From: Bacillota bacterium | GTDB taxonomy: Bacteria > Bacillota_I > Bacilli_A > RFN20 > CAG-826 | Assembly: GCA_030537155.1 (NCBI GenBank) | Contig: JAUNOH010000006.1 | Span: forward strand, 1 to 39,271 | Length of the DNA: 39,271 nt | Direction: 5' to 3' | In this document: positions 1-10,063 of the stretch, in pieces | Numbering within the stretch: position 1 is the first letter of the stretch | Layout of the letters: each line of letters opens with the position of its first letter | Program-made: the position numbers and the translations under genes | Notes under the pieces: model-generated | Database searches by the model: none | Told to the model about the DNA's origin: nothing | The model's input: the letters and a program-made list of their open reading frames with translations, nothing else

Positions 1-246
1 ATCGAGCAGCGCCCCCTCACGATAACCATCCCCGCCGACGGGGCTTCCCGCGGTGAGGAGATCACCAGTGGTGAGTTATTCAAAAACAGCGGCTACCGCC
101 TCGTCGAGGGACACAGCCTCGAAATCGAATGGATCGGCGAGCCTGGCGATGAAAACGAGAACCTTGTCGACCTCTACATCCTCGATGAAAATGAAAACGA
201 CGTAACCCATAACTATTCGATCACCGTCGTTTATGAGGGCTACTAA
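1..246 (+). CDS. C-terminal fragment of a YDG/MBG-repeat surface protein
   Basis: An open frame enters at base 1 and ends at a TAA at 244-246, giving 81 codons; the 5' part lies outside the window. The fragment contains a DVT-x-NYSI element like the one that ends each repeat of the next gene, followed by a short beta-rich tail ending in VYEGY. It is therefore probably the last repeat of a paralogous multi-repeat surface protein. There is no LPxTG motif, membrane segment or charged tail at its C-terminus, so wall sorting by sortase is not indicated. Its stop codon overlaps the start of the next gene (TAATG), so the two paralogs look co-translated. Function beyond a likely surface or adhesin role cannot be read from this fragment. 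Confidence 0.75.
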   Translation: MEQRPLTITIPADGASRGEEITSGELFKNSGYRLVEGHSLEIEWIGEPGDENENLVDLYILDENENDVTHNYSITVVYEGY

Positions 247-3200
247 TGCTTTACGATAAGTATCAATCGCGAATCAACAAAGTGGTGAAGGCTAGGAACT
301 TCGTCCTTTTGCATAAGCTCCCGATCATCATCGTGTCCGCGGCGATTTTGCTCACCGCCGGCACTTTGGTTTCGACTAAAGGGGTGGTGACCTCCGCCTC
401 ATTGCCCGATGGCGTCAGCTACACCTATGGCGAGAAATTGGAGTACGCCGCCTCATCATTCATGGGTTCTGTCACCTACGAATTCCGGAGCGAAGGCAGC
501 TCCGTGTGGAGCAACGATGAGCCCTATAAACCCGGCAAATACTACGTCCGTGGGGCCTCGGAGAACAATTTTGGGGGCCATTACTATAGCCAGGAGGCCA
601 CCTTCACCATTACGGCCAGGGAATTGACCCTCACCCTGAACCCCGTCGTCACCTATGGGGAGAAACCCACCTTGAGTGGGGATGGTTTCCTCAGCGGTGA
701 CTATATCGAGGATTACTCCTTCCTCTACGACGACATCAGCTCGGATAACCCCGACCCCAAGGGCAGCATCACCTCCCTCAGCATCCTCAATGGAGACGGG
801 ACCGACGTCACCGATTGCTATAGCTACGCCCTCCCCACCGACATCGAGATGAGCGTCGCCAAAAGGGAGATCACCCTCGTCAGCGAAAGCGCCAGCAAGG
901 AATACGATGGAAGCGCCCTCTCGGCCGGCTATACCGTCGAGAATTTGGCCGAGGGCGATTATATCGATAGCACCCTCCCATCAATAACCTACCCCAGCGA
1001 AAGCGGGTCGAATACCTTCGGGGATAACCTCGTCATCAAAAACGCCGAGGGGAAGGATGTCACCGCCCGTTATGCGATCAGCTCAAATTATGGCACCCTG
1101 ACCATCAGCCAAAAGAGAATCACGTTGACCTCGAAAAGCTATACCAAGACATACGATGGGAAAGCGGTGGAGGATAGCTACATCGATCTGGACGGGAGCA
1201 ATATCGTCTTAGGCGAGGATGGAAGCGCCACCCTCGAATCCGGGGACACCCTCAAGGTCGGTTTCGATCTGGCGGGCCGTTCTTTGGTTGACGCCGACAC
1301 GTATACGAATTCCTTCACTTATTCCATCACCCGGGATGGCGAGGACGTGACCTCGGAATATTACGATGTCACCTACCTGCCGGGGACCATCACCATCAAT
1401 CAGCGGAGCTTCGATTCTCTGAAAACCGTCGCCCTCATTACTAAAGCTTATGACGGCACCCCATTCACCGAGGAATATCTGCTCCAATTTATCAGTTGGG
1501 ATGACGAGCAATTGGCCGAGGGCGATGTGGCAGTTGCCGCCATCGCCAATAAGGACGATCTTTCCTCGGACGGTTTCATTTACCCCTCCCCGAACTCCGA
1601 AGTTCCCGGGGTCTATAACCATTACTCTTACACCTACAGCCTCAATATCACCCGGGATGGCGAGGACGTGACTGCGAACTACGTCATCGACGAATCCGTT
1701 TTGACTAGGTCTGTCTACATCACCGAAAAGTATATCGAGATATCCTCCAAAACCGGCACGAAGGTATATGACGGGGAGCCTTTTTCGAGCGAATATTTCC
1801 AGCTCGATGTATCCGAACCGGATTCAGACGTAGCCTCGGATATCCAATCCACAGACTCCTCCGGCAGCAATGACGGCTTGGCCGAGGGCGATACCTTACA
1901 GACTAGCTTCACCAATCAGAACACTTTTATGGTGGGGACTTATCAAAATAGCTACACCTATCAGATCTTCCACGGCGAGAAAGACGTCACCTATCTATGC
2001 TACCAGGTCTATTCCCAGTCAACTGGCACCCTGACCATTGAGAGAAGACCAATCACGATCACGACCTATAGCGCCTCTAAAACCTATGATGGCGAGCCCT
2101 TATCCAGCCAATATTTCGACTATGAAAAAGAAAGTGGGGACCGCGGCTTGGTGGAGGGGGACACCATCTCCGTCTTAGGCTATAACAACATCACCAATGT
2201 CGACGAATCGCCGGCCGAGAACATGCCATATGGCGTGACCATCACCAGGGACGGCGTCGACGTCACAAATTGCTATGACATCACCTATACCTATGGATCG
2301 CTTGAGATTAGCAAGGCTCCCATCACCGTTTCCACCGATAACGTCAGCAAAACCTATGACGGAACCGCCCTCATGACGCCGAGAGATTCCATCCATCTAT
2401 CCGGCTTCGACGAGTTCTCCGCCAAAGGATATAGCTATGCCTATACGGCCAGCTCCATCACCAATGTCGGGGAGACCGACAATATCCCGACCATCTCCAT
2501 CATCGATCCCTCTGGGGCCGATGTGACCTCTAACTTCGATATCAGCTTTGCGGAGGATGGCATTGGTAAACTCAGCGTCACCCCGCGCCAAGTCACCCTA
2601 AGCTATTCCGGCGGAAGCGGGGTATACGACGGGTATCAGCATAATTACACAGGCCTTGATATAAGCAATATGCCCGACGGCCAGTATTGCGACTGGAGCA
2701 CTTCGGGAGGCCCGATTAACGTGACCGGGGAAGGCGGCGCCGTACCGAGCGAGTATTCGACGCGTTTTTACGATACTTATGGGAACGATGTGACCTCCAA
2801 CTACGAGATCACCGAGACCACGACCCCCGGGATCGGGGTTTATAAGCGCCCGATCTATCTCTATGTCCAAAGCCCGGGCATCGTCTATGACGACCAGACC
2901 CATTATGCCAACTATGGCTTCATCATCGACTCTGAGCATTATGCCTTGGCCGACGGGGACCGCATCTCCAGCATCACCTACACGACCTCGGAAGGCGTCC
3001 ATGACGCCGGGGATTCCGTGGATGTCGGTATCGCCAGCGTCAGCATCGTCGACGAGGAAACCGGCGAGGATGTGACCAACAACTACGACATCACCACCCT
3101 GAGTGGCCACCTCTACGTCACCCAAAGGGAGTTCAGCATCATTTTGAATGACGCGAATAAGGTTTATGACGGCACCCCCTTAACCGCCGAGCAAGCCGGG

Positions 3201-4739
3201 TATGAGGGACCCTATAACCTCGTCGATGGCCATTCATTGAATTCGATTTCCATCTCCTATTCCGGCGAGCAGACCCAGGTCGGCTCCTCCCAAAGCTCCG
3301 CGACGGTCGATGCTTTCAGCATCCTCAATTCCTCCAATGAGGACGTCAGCAAAAACTACTCCGCCACCGTGTGGCCCTACGATGGCGGTACGTTGACCGT
3401 CTATGCCGCCACCGTGTATTCCTCCTCCTCCAACATCACGAAGGAATATGACGGGCAGACATTATCCGATGATGAGCGCGGAAGCGTCACCATCGAGGGG
3501 GAGCTTCCTTCCTTCGTCGACCATTATGTCGTCAATTGGGATGACAGCACCTCGGGCGTGGGGTATCAGTCGAATTCCTATAGCCTCAGCTTCTATAACG
3601 CGGCTGGCGAGGACATCACAACTCAAATTAACAGCTACACGAGCCCGGGCACCATCAATATTTACGAGGAGTACACCGTCTCTTTCTATAACGAGGATGG
3701 CAGCGAGCTCGTAGACTCCAAAATCGCCACCTCAAACTCCTTATTCCGCTATGGAAACAATGGTCCCGATAAGCCGGAGACGGAGGATTATTACTACACC
3801 TTCCTCGGCTGGTCGGAGACGCCTGGCGGGGAAATCGCCAACCTGGCCAGTGGCGTCTATCTCAGCGGTGATACCAGCTATTACGCCGTCTACACCGAAC
3901 ACGAAAACGTCAAGGAGATCTCCCTCAGCATCGATTCGCAACAGATCGAATATGGTGATGTCTGGGACAACGATTGCTATACCCTGGCCGAGGGAACGAG
4001 CCTGCCCTCCGGCTATAACATCTACATCGACTACGACCTGCCTGACGGCTATAGGCCCGGACATTACGAGCAATGCGCGAAAGTCTCCGTCTATGACGCC
4101 AGCGGCACCGATGTCACCGACGACATCATCCTCAACATCGATTCGAGCAACGACGTCTTGGATATCCTATTCCCGGAGATGACCATCTATATCCCCGATT
4201 ACTCCGGGGTCTATAGCGGTGGCTCGGGCGTCGATAGGGGCGATTATATTTCCTCGGGCTACCTCCCCGGCGGTTATAGCTATGATCTGACTTGCTATTT
4301 TGACGGTTCCTATAGTTATGTCATCTATGATGAAAATGGCAAGGAAGTCGACCCCTCCATCTATCAGGACCGCGTCACCGTCATCAACGGCACCACCAAC
4401 ATCCGGAATAGGTCGATGAGGATCAGGCCGATGAATAAGCTTTTCCGCATCAACGAGGCCAGCGAGGCCACCCAGTGCGTTTTTACCTCCAGCGATTTGG
4501 ATATCCAGGGCCTTGGCTTGGCCAATGGGGATTACATCTCCAACCTCGCCTTCACCTATACGATGGATGGAGTTGCTTATTCAAAGCCGACCCTCCCAGA
4601 GGATGCCGAGCCCGGCACTTATGAGTTTACGGTCTCCATCTCCTCCATCAGCATCGGCAACCGTTATTTGGGTGACGTCACCTCCTACTACAACATCAGG
4701 ACGTTCACCACGACTTTGCAGATCGTCCTTGAGGCCTGA
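246..4739 (+). CDS. Giant YDG/MBG-repeat surface protein, 1497 aa
   Basis: The protein has one N-terminal hydrophobic segment at about residues 24-45, which could be an uncleaved anchor or signal peptide. The rest is extracellular-type beta repeats. Ten repeats carry a (K/x)xYDG core near residues 218, 301, 401, 505, 614, 702, 793, 880 (YDD), 972 and 1066, each ending in a (G/x)xDVTxxYxI element; spacing is about 80-110 residues. This pattern fits the YDG/MBG repeat families of large bacterial surface proteins. Near 1141-1210 there is an InlB/Flg_new-like segment with an FLGW motif, then more divergent repeats. No LPxTG or C-terminal membrane segment is present. The start is ATG 246, overlapping the upstream stop, with GAGGG in front. 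Codons are dominated by ATC, ACC, CTC and GTC. Adhesion or matrix function is an inference from the repeat family. Confidence 0.85.
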   Translation: MLYDKYQSRINKVVKARNFVLLHKLPIIIVSAAILLTAGTLVSTKGVVTSASLPDGVSYTYGEKLEYAASSFMGSVTYEFRSEGSSVWSNDEPYKPGKYYVRGASENNFGGHYYSQEATFTITARELTLTLNPVVTYGEKPTLSGDGFLSGDYIEDYSFLYDDISSDNPDPKGSITSLSILNGDGTDVTDCYSYALPTDIEMSVAKREITLVSESASKEYDGSALSAGYTVENLAEGDYIDSTLPSITYPSESGSNTFGDNLVIKNAEGKDVTARYAISSNYGTLTISQKRITLTSKSYTKTYDGKAVEDSYIDLDGSNIVLGEDGSATLESGDTLKVGFDLAGRSLVDADTYTNSFTYSITRDGEDVTSEYYDVTYLPGTITINQRSFDSLKTVALITKAYDGTPFTEEYLLQFISWDDEQLAEGDVAVAAIANKDDLSSDGFIYPSPNSEVPGVYNHYSYTYSLNITRDGEDVTANYVIDESVLTRSVYITEKYIEISSKTGTKVYDGEPFSSEYFQLDVSEPDSDVASDIQSTDSSGSNDGLAEGDTLQTSFTNQNTFMVGTYQNSYTYQIFHGEKDVTYLCYQVYSQSTGTLTIERRPITITTYSASKTYDGEPLSSQYFDYEKESGDRGLVEGDTISVLGYNNITNVDESPAENMPYGVTITRDGVDVTNCYDITYTYGSLEISKAPITVSTDNVSKTYDGTALMTPRDSIHLSGFDEFSAKGYSYAYTASSITNVGETDNIPTISIIDPSGADVTSNFDISFAEDGIGKLSVTPRQVTLSYSGGSGVYDGYQHNYTGLDISNMPDGQYCDWSTSGGPINVTGEGGAVPSEYSTRFYDTYGNDVTSNYEITETTTPGIGVYKRPIYLYVQSPGIVYDDQTHYANYGFIIDSEHYALADGDRISSITYTTSEGVHDAGDSVDVGIASVSIVDEETGEDVTNNYDITTLSGHLYVTQREFSIILNDANKVYDGTPLTAEQAGYEGPYNLVDGHSLNSISISYSGEQTQVGSSQSSATVDAFSILNSSNEDVSKNYSATVWPYDGGTLTVYAATVYSSSSNITKEYDGQTLSDDERGSVTIEGELPSFVDHYVVNWDDSTSGVGYQSNSYSLSFYNAAGEDITTQINSYTSPGTINIYEEYTVSFYNEDGSELVDSKIATSNSLFRYGNNGPDKPETEDYYYTFLGWSETPGGEIANLASGVYLSGDTSYYAVYTEHENVKEISLSIDSQQIEYGDVWDNDCYTLAEGTSLPSGYNIYIDYDLPDGYRPGHYEQCAKVSVYDASGTDVTDDIILNIDSSNDVLDILFPEMTIYIPDYSGVYSGGSGVDRGDYISSGYLPGGYSYDLTCYFDGSYSYVIYDENGKEVDPSIYQDRVTVINGTTNIRNRSMRIRPMNKLFRINEASEATQCVFTSSDLDIQGLGLANGDYISNLAFTYTMDGVAYSKPTLPEDAEPGTYEFTVSISSISIGNRYLGDVTSYYNIRTFTTTLQIVLEA

Positions 4740-4786
4740 TTCGCCATCAAATCCCACCTTTATTCGCCCCTTTCCGGCACTTTGGT

Positions 4787-4792
4787 TAAAAT
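4787..4792 (+). promoter_or_regulatory. -10-like element directly before the first permease gene
   Basis: TAAAAT lies 6 bases before ATG 4799. No Shine-Dalgarno sequence and no convincing -35 box are visible, which would fit a leaderless transcript starting at the ATG. The assignment is by pattern only. Confidence 0.4.
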
Positions 4793-4798
4793 GTCTTC

Positions 4799-7348
4799 AT
4801 GCCGAGTTGTCTTGGGCTGCTATTTAAAAAGCTATTCCGCACCTTCCGCGATGGCTGGAAGCAGTTTTTGGCGCTCTGGGCGATCGGGACGTTGGCCATC
4901 ACCCTCTTCATCGGGCTGATATCCAACGCCGTCTCCATCAAATCGCGGGTCGAGGCGGTGTATGAAGACGGCAACCTCGCCGACATCTATGTCAGCCTCA
5001 CCTCCTATGATGAGGAAGACGAAACCCGGATGGGCGAGATAGCGGGGGAGAGTGGGGAGTATTTGATGGAGCCGCGCTGCGAATACAGCACCCTCTTGGC
5101 CGGCTATAGCTCATATTGCGTCGTCTTGCCCACGGTGGATGAGAATGTCCATCGGCTATCTAAGCCGATTTCGATCAATTACTTCAGCCAAGTCTCCGAC
5201 GGCGAATTTTTCCTCATCGACGAGGATCTATACAAAAACAACACCGACTGGTTTACCTCCGGGGCGGGCGTAACTTTTTATACCTCCAGCTTCGCCGACA
5301 TCATCTATGAGCATTTCAAGGCTGAGCTATCTTTCGAAAGCGAGGAGCAGATGCTTCTATATCTGGATAATCTAGTCAAAAGCGGCGGGAGCAACATCCT
5401 GCGGGAGACCAGGCTCTCGTTGGATTTCGCGGTGAGCGGCACCTTCATTCATCCCGAGAACATCACCAGCTCCGACTACAACGCCTCCACCTTCTACATC
5501 GGAAAGCGTCTTTTCCGCAGGAAGATACGTGAGGTTCTGGCGGATAATTTCCTCAATTACGAGCAGATATATTCTTATTTGGGATTGGGAGAGGAATACG
5601 ACGAAAGCTCATATCTGCCGTCGGCTTTCCCAAACGCGAACCAATATTTGATCGGCTTATCCGACGATTCGAAAATCGAGGCGGTGGAATCAGAAATCAG
5701 AGACTATTTCCAAAGCAAGGAAAACGACAATCTATTGGCTATCACGGATGCGGATAGCAACCCCTGGTCAGCCTCGGCGAATAGCGACGTCACCCAGTCG
5801 GTGCAGCTCTGCTTTGTCTTGCCTTTGGTGTTTTTCTTAGTCGCCGTGATGGTGGTGACCACGACCACCAGCGAGATCATCGTCAAGGAGCGGGCCCAGA
5901 TTGGGATAATGCGTTCCATCCCGATACCGAAGGCGAAGATATACCGTCACTACATCGCCATGACCGAGGTGCCGGTGGTGGCCTCCTGCCTGTGCGGATG
6001 CGCCTTGGGCCCCATCATCATCCCAGCCATCATGGGCATCAAATACGACATGCTATACCTTCTTCCCCAACGGCAGTTTTTCCTCTTTCCGTGGCTATTC
6101 GCTCTATTAAGCGTGGCCGCCTTCATGCTGATTGCCGGTTTTATCGCCTTCATCGTTGCCAGGAAGGAGGTTTCCTCCTCCCCGGTGGAATTGATGCGAC
6201 CCAAGGCCATGAAGTTCAAGAAGAGGTCGCGCTTCCGCTTTGAGAGAGCCAGCTCCTTCTCCCTCTCGATCATGATGGCCTTAAGAAACATCCGGGCCAA
6301 TTGGGGGAAGTCTTTGATGGTGGTGTGCGGGGTTTTGGGATGCACGGCCTTATGCGCCTGTTCCTTCGGCTTAGACGACACCTTAAAGCACGGCGTCGAG
6401 GTCGAATTATCCACCGTCTATACCGCGGACATCAATTTGACCTATGGGGCCGTGGGGAGCTATAAGGAGTACATCGAATCCATCGATGGGGTGGCTGGGG
6501 CCGAGGAATATTCCTCCTATTCCTCAACCGCCTCCAGCCTCGACGAGGACGGCGACCTCGGCGAGAGCGTCAACACCACCCTCCGCCTTTATGATGAGTG
6601 GGTTGAGCATCTGAAGATCGAGATACCCTTCGACGGGATAATAATCAGCCACAAGCTCTCTGAGACCCTTGGGGTTGGGGTGGGGGATTATCTCCGCTTC
6701 AGCTATGAGGGGGATAATTACGAATTGGAGATTAAGGGCGTCGAATATCTTTTCGTCACCAGCGGCATCTTCGCCAGCTTCTCCTGCCTTGGGGTTTCCG
6801 AAATTGAGTATACCGATTGCTATGTGGACGCCGAGGAGGGGGCCGACATCGTTGAATTATCATCCCGATTGTTCAATTTGAGCTTCGTCCAAAAGGCCCA
6901 GTCGCAATCCGACATCGTCGAGACGATCGATACCGTCGTCTCGGGGGTCTCGATGATGACGACGGCCATCAAGGTGTTCGCCGTCTTATTGGCGGTGGTG
7001 GTCCTCTATAACCTCTCGCTTATGAATTACCGCGACCGCCTCCGGGAAATCGCCACCCTGAAGGTCTTGGGCTTCAGGTCTTTCGAGGTCGGCCTCTCCC
7101 TGGTGTTCGAGACTATGTTTTTGACATTGATCGGCACGGCTTTCGGCTTGGCGTTGGGCTTCCCCTTTATGTATCTGGTCCTCTACGTCAACAAAATCGC
7201 CCTCATCGACTTCCTATACTGCATCAATCCCTTCTCCTATGTGGCCTCTTTCCTGATTTCTTTTGTGGTTGGATTGGCCGTCTGCATCCTCCTTTCCTTC
7301 TATAGCGACAGGGTCGATATGGTGGCCAGTTTGAAGTCGGTCGAATAA
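4799..7348 (+). CDS. FtsX-type ABC transporter permease, copy 1 (849 aa)
   Basis: This is a stand-alone permease of the FtsX/MacB superfamily with no ATPase domain. Hydrophobic segments lie near residues 22-45, 338-360, 384-412, 430-455, 505-522, 723-742, 767-795 and 814-838. Two large soluble domains (about 46-335 and 525-720) are predicted outside the membrane. Each half ends in an FtsX-like core, with the cytoplasmic coupling stretches KERAQIGIMRS (first half) and REIATLKVLGF (second half). It aligns along its full length with the next gene, including the start (GWKQF at the same residue number) and the C-terminus (SLKSVE). The usual A-x-G of the first coupling motif reads S-I-P here. Substrate is unknown; such permeases act in mechanotransmission, lipoprotein handling or peptide resistance. 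The ATPase may be the fusion protein encoded at 10114. Confidence 0.85.
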   Translation: MPSCLGLLFKKLFRTFRDGWKQFLALWAIGTLAITLFIGLISNAVSIKSRVEAVYEDGNLADIYVSLTSYDEEDETRMGEIAGESGEYLMEPRCEYSTLLAGYSSYCVVLPTVDENVHRLSKPISINYFSQVSDGEFFLIDEDLYKNNTDWFTSGAGVTFYTSSFADIIYEHFKAELSFESEEQMLLYLDNLVKSGGSNILRETRLSLDFAVSGTFIHPENITSSDYNASTFYIGKRLFRRKIREVLADNFLNYEQIYSYLGLGEEYDESSYLPSAFPNANQYLIGLSDDSKIEAVESEIRDYFQSKENDNLLAITDADSNPWSASANSDVTQSVQLCFVLPLVFFLVAVMVVTTTTSEIIVKERAQIGIMRSIPIPKAKIYRHYIAMTEVPVVASCLCGCALGPIIIPAIMGIKYDMLYLLPQRQFFLFPWLFALLSVAAFMLIAGFIAFIVARKEVSSSPVELMRPKAMKFKKRSRFRFERASSFSLSIMMALRNIRANWGKSLMVVCGVLGCTALCACSFGLDDTLKHGVEVELSTVYTADINLTYGAVGSYKEYIESIDGVAGAEEYSSYSSTASSLDEDGDLGESVNTTLRLYDEWVEHLKIEIPFDGIIISHKLSETLGVGVGDYLRFSYEGDNYELEIKGVEYLFVTSGIFASFSCLGVSEIEYTDCYVDAEEGADIVELSSRLFNLSFVQKAQSQSDIVETIDTVVSGVSMMTTAIKVFAVLLAVVVLYNLSLMNYRDRLREIATLKVLGFRSFEVGLSLVFETMFLTLIGTAFGLALGFPFMYLVLYVNKIALIDFLYCINPFSYVASFLISFVVGLAVCILLSFYSDRVDMVASLKSVE

Positions 7349-7386
7349 GGGCAAATATACCGCTGTCTTGCGCGGGCGGATGGGCG

Positions 7387-7392
7387 TAGAAT
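7387..7392 (+). promoter_or_regulatory. -10-like element directly before the second permease gene
   Basis: TAGAAT lies 7 bases before the GTG start at 7400. No Shine-Dalgarno sequence is visible, which mirrors the arrangement before the paralog at 4799. Confidence 0.35.
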
Positions 7393-7399
7393 ATCCCAC

Positions 7400-9949
7400 G
7401 TGGTAAACGCGACCAAAATATTAGCCATAAAACTGCGCCGGACCCTGCTATCGGGCTGGAAACAGTTCATCGCCTTATTGGCCATCGGGGCTTTGGCGAT
7501 GACGCTTTTCATCGGTCTTTTATCCAACGCTTATTCCCTGTCTGAGCGCGTTGAGGCCGTCTATTCCTCCGGCAATATGGCCGACATCTACGTCACCACC
7601 GAAACCTATGAGGCGGAGGATCAAAGCAAGATCGCCTCAATCCTGAATGAAGCGGGGGAGGAATTCTCCATTGAAAACCGCTCCGAGGTGACGGCCTTAT
7701 TGGGCGGCGAGGACTCATATTGCGTCATCACCCCGTCCATCAATAGGGACATCCTGACCATCAGTAAACCCATCGATATCACCCCGTTAACTGACTCGCA
7801 TACCGACACCAATTTCTTCTTGGTCGACGAGGCTTTATATGAGGAGAACCCGACCCTTTATAGTGGGAACGTCTCCGTCAGCTTCTCGGTGGTTGATATG
7901 TTGGCTTCCGCGGAGGATTTATTGACCGAGGAGATGCTCGATACCCTCGATGGTTTGGTGAAAGAGGGTGGCACCAACGTCTTCCGCCAGAAGCAAGTCT
8001 CCCTCTCCTTCGAGGTCACCGGTACCATGACTCACCCGGAAAACATAGCAAATTCCTCCTACAATGGCTCGATATTCCTCGTGGACAAGCTCAGTTTCCG
8101 CAAGGCGCTTAGGACGCTTATAACCGACAATTTCAACTGGGCGTCCAGTATCATCATCGCCTACGCCGGGTTGGCGGACGACTCGACATACGAGAACCCC
8201 GAAATCTTCCCGTATTCCAACCAATATTTGGTCAAGCTCTCAGACACCTCCAAACTGTCGGATCTCGAGCAGGATATCCGTGATTATTTCGCGGCCAAAG
8301 AGGAAACGGAAGGCGGCTCCAACAATCTCGTCTCCGTCACCGACAGGAGCACCAATCCATGGTCGATTGCCGCTGACACCGACGTGGCCGAGAGCATGCA
8401 GCTTTGTTACGTCTTCCCCCTCGTGTTTTTCTTGGTGGCCATCCTCGTCATCTTGACGACCATGAATCAGGTCATCGTCAAGGAGCGGAGCGAAATCGGC
8501 ACCATGAAGGCCATAGGCTTGAGCTCTAGGCAAATACTCTGGCACTACATAAGCCTGACTGAGATTTTGGTGTTATTGGCCTGCCTTATCGGCTGCATAT
8601 TAGGACCGATCATCATCCCGGTCATCATGGGCTTCAAATATGATCTGCTATACACCCTCCCGGCCAGGTCATTCTTCGTCTTCCCCTGGGCCTATGCTCT
8701 CGTCAGCGTCGCCGCCTTCATGCTCATCGCCGGTTTTGTCACCTTCATGATCGCCCGGAGCGAATTGAAGCTATATCCGGCCGAATCGATGAGGCCAAAA
8801 ATCATCAAGCTGAAAAAGAAAAACCACACCTTCATCAAGAAGCCGAACGCCCTTTCCCTTTCGGTGAATATGGCCTTCAGGAACATCCGCGTCAACCTTG
8901 GTAAATCGATGATGGTCATCGTCGGCGTTTTGGGTTGCACGGCCCTCTGCGTCTGCGGATTCGGGATCGACGACACCCTCAACCACGGCATCGACGTGGA
9001 ATTGGAGAATATCTACACCTCCGACATCATGGTCTCCTACGGCTATAGCGGCAGCTTCTTAGACCGGCTTGAGGCCATCGAGGGCGTGGAGGACGCCGAG
9101 GAATATTCCTCCACCGTCACCACGATTTCCTCGCTTGACGAGGATGGCTCGATACTCCAAAGCACCTCCTCGACCCTCCATATGTACGATTCGGATGTGG
9201 AACATCTTAAAATCACCCTTCCGGAGTCCGATTCCGAATGCGTGATCAGCCACAAGATCTCCGAGACTTTGGATCTAAAGCTCGGGGATACCATCGCCTT
9301 CACCTATGATGGGGTGACCTATGAGAAAACCGTTGGTTCAATCGTCGACCTATTCGCCAGCACCGGCGTCTTCTGCCATTTCTCGACCATCGCCTTGAGC
9401 GAATCCGTCTATAGCGCCGCCTGGGTCGATGTGGCGGATGGGTATGAGGTCTCCGAGGTCTCTACCCGCCTGATGGATAACGAATTCGTCCAGAGCTCGA
9501 CCACCAACGCGGAGACGGAGGAGAGGATCGCCGAGGCGATGTCGGGTATCTCCCTCATCACGATGGCGGTCAAGGTGTTCGCCATTTTATTGGCGGTCGT
9601 CGTCTTGTACAACCTCTCCCTGATGAACTTCAACGACCGGGTGCGTGAGATTGCGACCATGAAGGTCTTGGGCTTTTCCAAGAGCGAAATCGCCCTCTCA
9701 TTGGTTTTGGAGACCCTCTTCCTGACGTTGATTGGCGGTTTATTGGGCCTGGCCGTCGGCTACCCATTTATGTATCTGGTCCTCTACGTCAACCGGGTGC
9801 CTTTGGTCGACTTCCTATACTTTATTTTCCCCTCGACTTACGTCATCTCCTTCTTCATCTCCTTCGGCGTGGCCTTCCTCGTCTCGGGCTTCCTCTCGAT
9901 GATGACCCACCGGGTGAAGATGGTGGAGTCCTTAAAATCGGTCGAGTGA
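7400..9949 (+). CDS. FtsX-type ABC transporter permease, copy 2 (849 aa)
   Basis: This is a tandem paralog of the 4799 permease, with the same length and layout: one N-terminal membrane segment, a large extracytoplasmic domain, an FtsX core with KERSEIGTMKAIG, a second soluble domain and a second FtsX core with REIATMKVLGF. The start is GTG 7400; it is supported because the first 20 residues align without a gap to copy 1. Here the coupling motif is canonical (KAIG), so copy 2 is closer to the family consensus than copy 1. The two soluble domains differ most, which suggests distinct partners or a heterodimer. A hairpin terminator follows directly. Role is inferred from family only. Confidence 0.85.
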   Translation: MVNATKILAIKLRRTLLSGWKQFIALLAIGALAMTLFIGLLSNAYSLSERVEAVYSSGNMADIYVTTETYEAEDQSKIASILNEAGEEFSIENRSEVTALLGGEDSYCVITPSINRDILTISKPIDITPLTDSHTDTNFFLVDEALYEENPTLYSGNVSVSFSVVDMLASAEDLLTEEMLDTLDGLVKEGGTNVFRQKQVSLSFEVTGTMTHPENIANSSYNGSIFLVDKLSFRKALRTLITDNFNWASSIIIAYAGLADDSTYENPEIFPYSNQYLVKLSDTSKLSDLEQDIRDYFAAKEETEGGSNNLVSVTDRSTNPWSIAADTDVAESMQLCYVFPLVFFLVAILVILTTMNQVIVKERSEIGTMKAIGLSSRQILWHYISLTEILVLLACLIGCILGPIIIPVIMGFKYDLLYTLPARSFFVFPWAYALVSVAAFMLIAGFVTFMIARSELKLYPAESMRPKIIKLKKKNHTFIKKPNALSLSVNMAFRNIRVNLGKSMMVIVGVLGCTALCVCGFGIDDTLNHGIDVELENIYTSDIMVSYGYSGSFLDRLEAIEGVEDAEEYSSTVTTISSLDEDGSILQSTSSTLHMYDSDVEHLKITLPESDSECVISHKISETLDLKLGDTIAFTYDGVTYEKTVGSIVDLFASTGVFCHFSTIALSESVYSAAWVDVADGYEVSEVSTRLMDNEFVQSSTTNAETEERIAEAMSGISLITMAVKVFAILLAVVVLYNLSLMNFNDRVREIATMKVLGFSKSEIALSLVLETLFLTLIGGLLGLAVGYPFMYLVLYVNRVPLVDFLYFIFPSTYVISFFISFGVAFLVSGFLSMMTHRVKMVESLKSVE

Positions 9950-9962
9950 TTTAAAAAGCAAC

Positions 9963-9985
9963 GGGGCCTGCGGGCCCCTTTTTGA
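9963..9985 (+). terminator. Rho-independent terminator after the permease pair
   Basis: A GC-only stem GGGGCC/GGCCCC with a TGCG loop is followed by a run of T. It sits 13 bases after the TGA of the second permease gene and closes the upstream unit. Confidence 0.85.
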
Positions 9986-9995
9986 TGCCGAAATT

Positions 9996-10022
9996 CTTCC
10001 TAATTTCACTATTGTTAGGAAG
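9996..10022 (+). repeat. Inverted repeat in the leader of the ABC fusion gene
   Basis: CTTCCTAA and TTAGGAAG form an exact 8-bp inverted repeat around an 11-base spacer. The spacer carries TTTCACTAT, which can pair imperfectly with ATAGTGTGAAA at 10044-10054. The element could be an operator or part of a folded leader; no known family is recognised. Confidence 0.5.
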
Positions 10023-10063
10023 ATTGTGTCCTAAATTTTCCTCATAGTGTGAAATATCTTCCC

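Noticed and set aside
1209-4073. Several long minus-strand open frames under the repeat protein
   Set aside because: They are shadows caused by the ATC/ACC/GAC-rich codons of the real gene and show no family motif or start signals.
246-4739. CRISPR-like or satellite DNA repeat
   Set aside because: The repeats are protein-level and too diverged in DNA, apart from short identical stretches such as those near 1329 and 1649.
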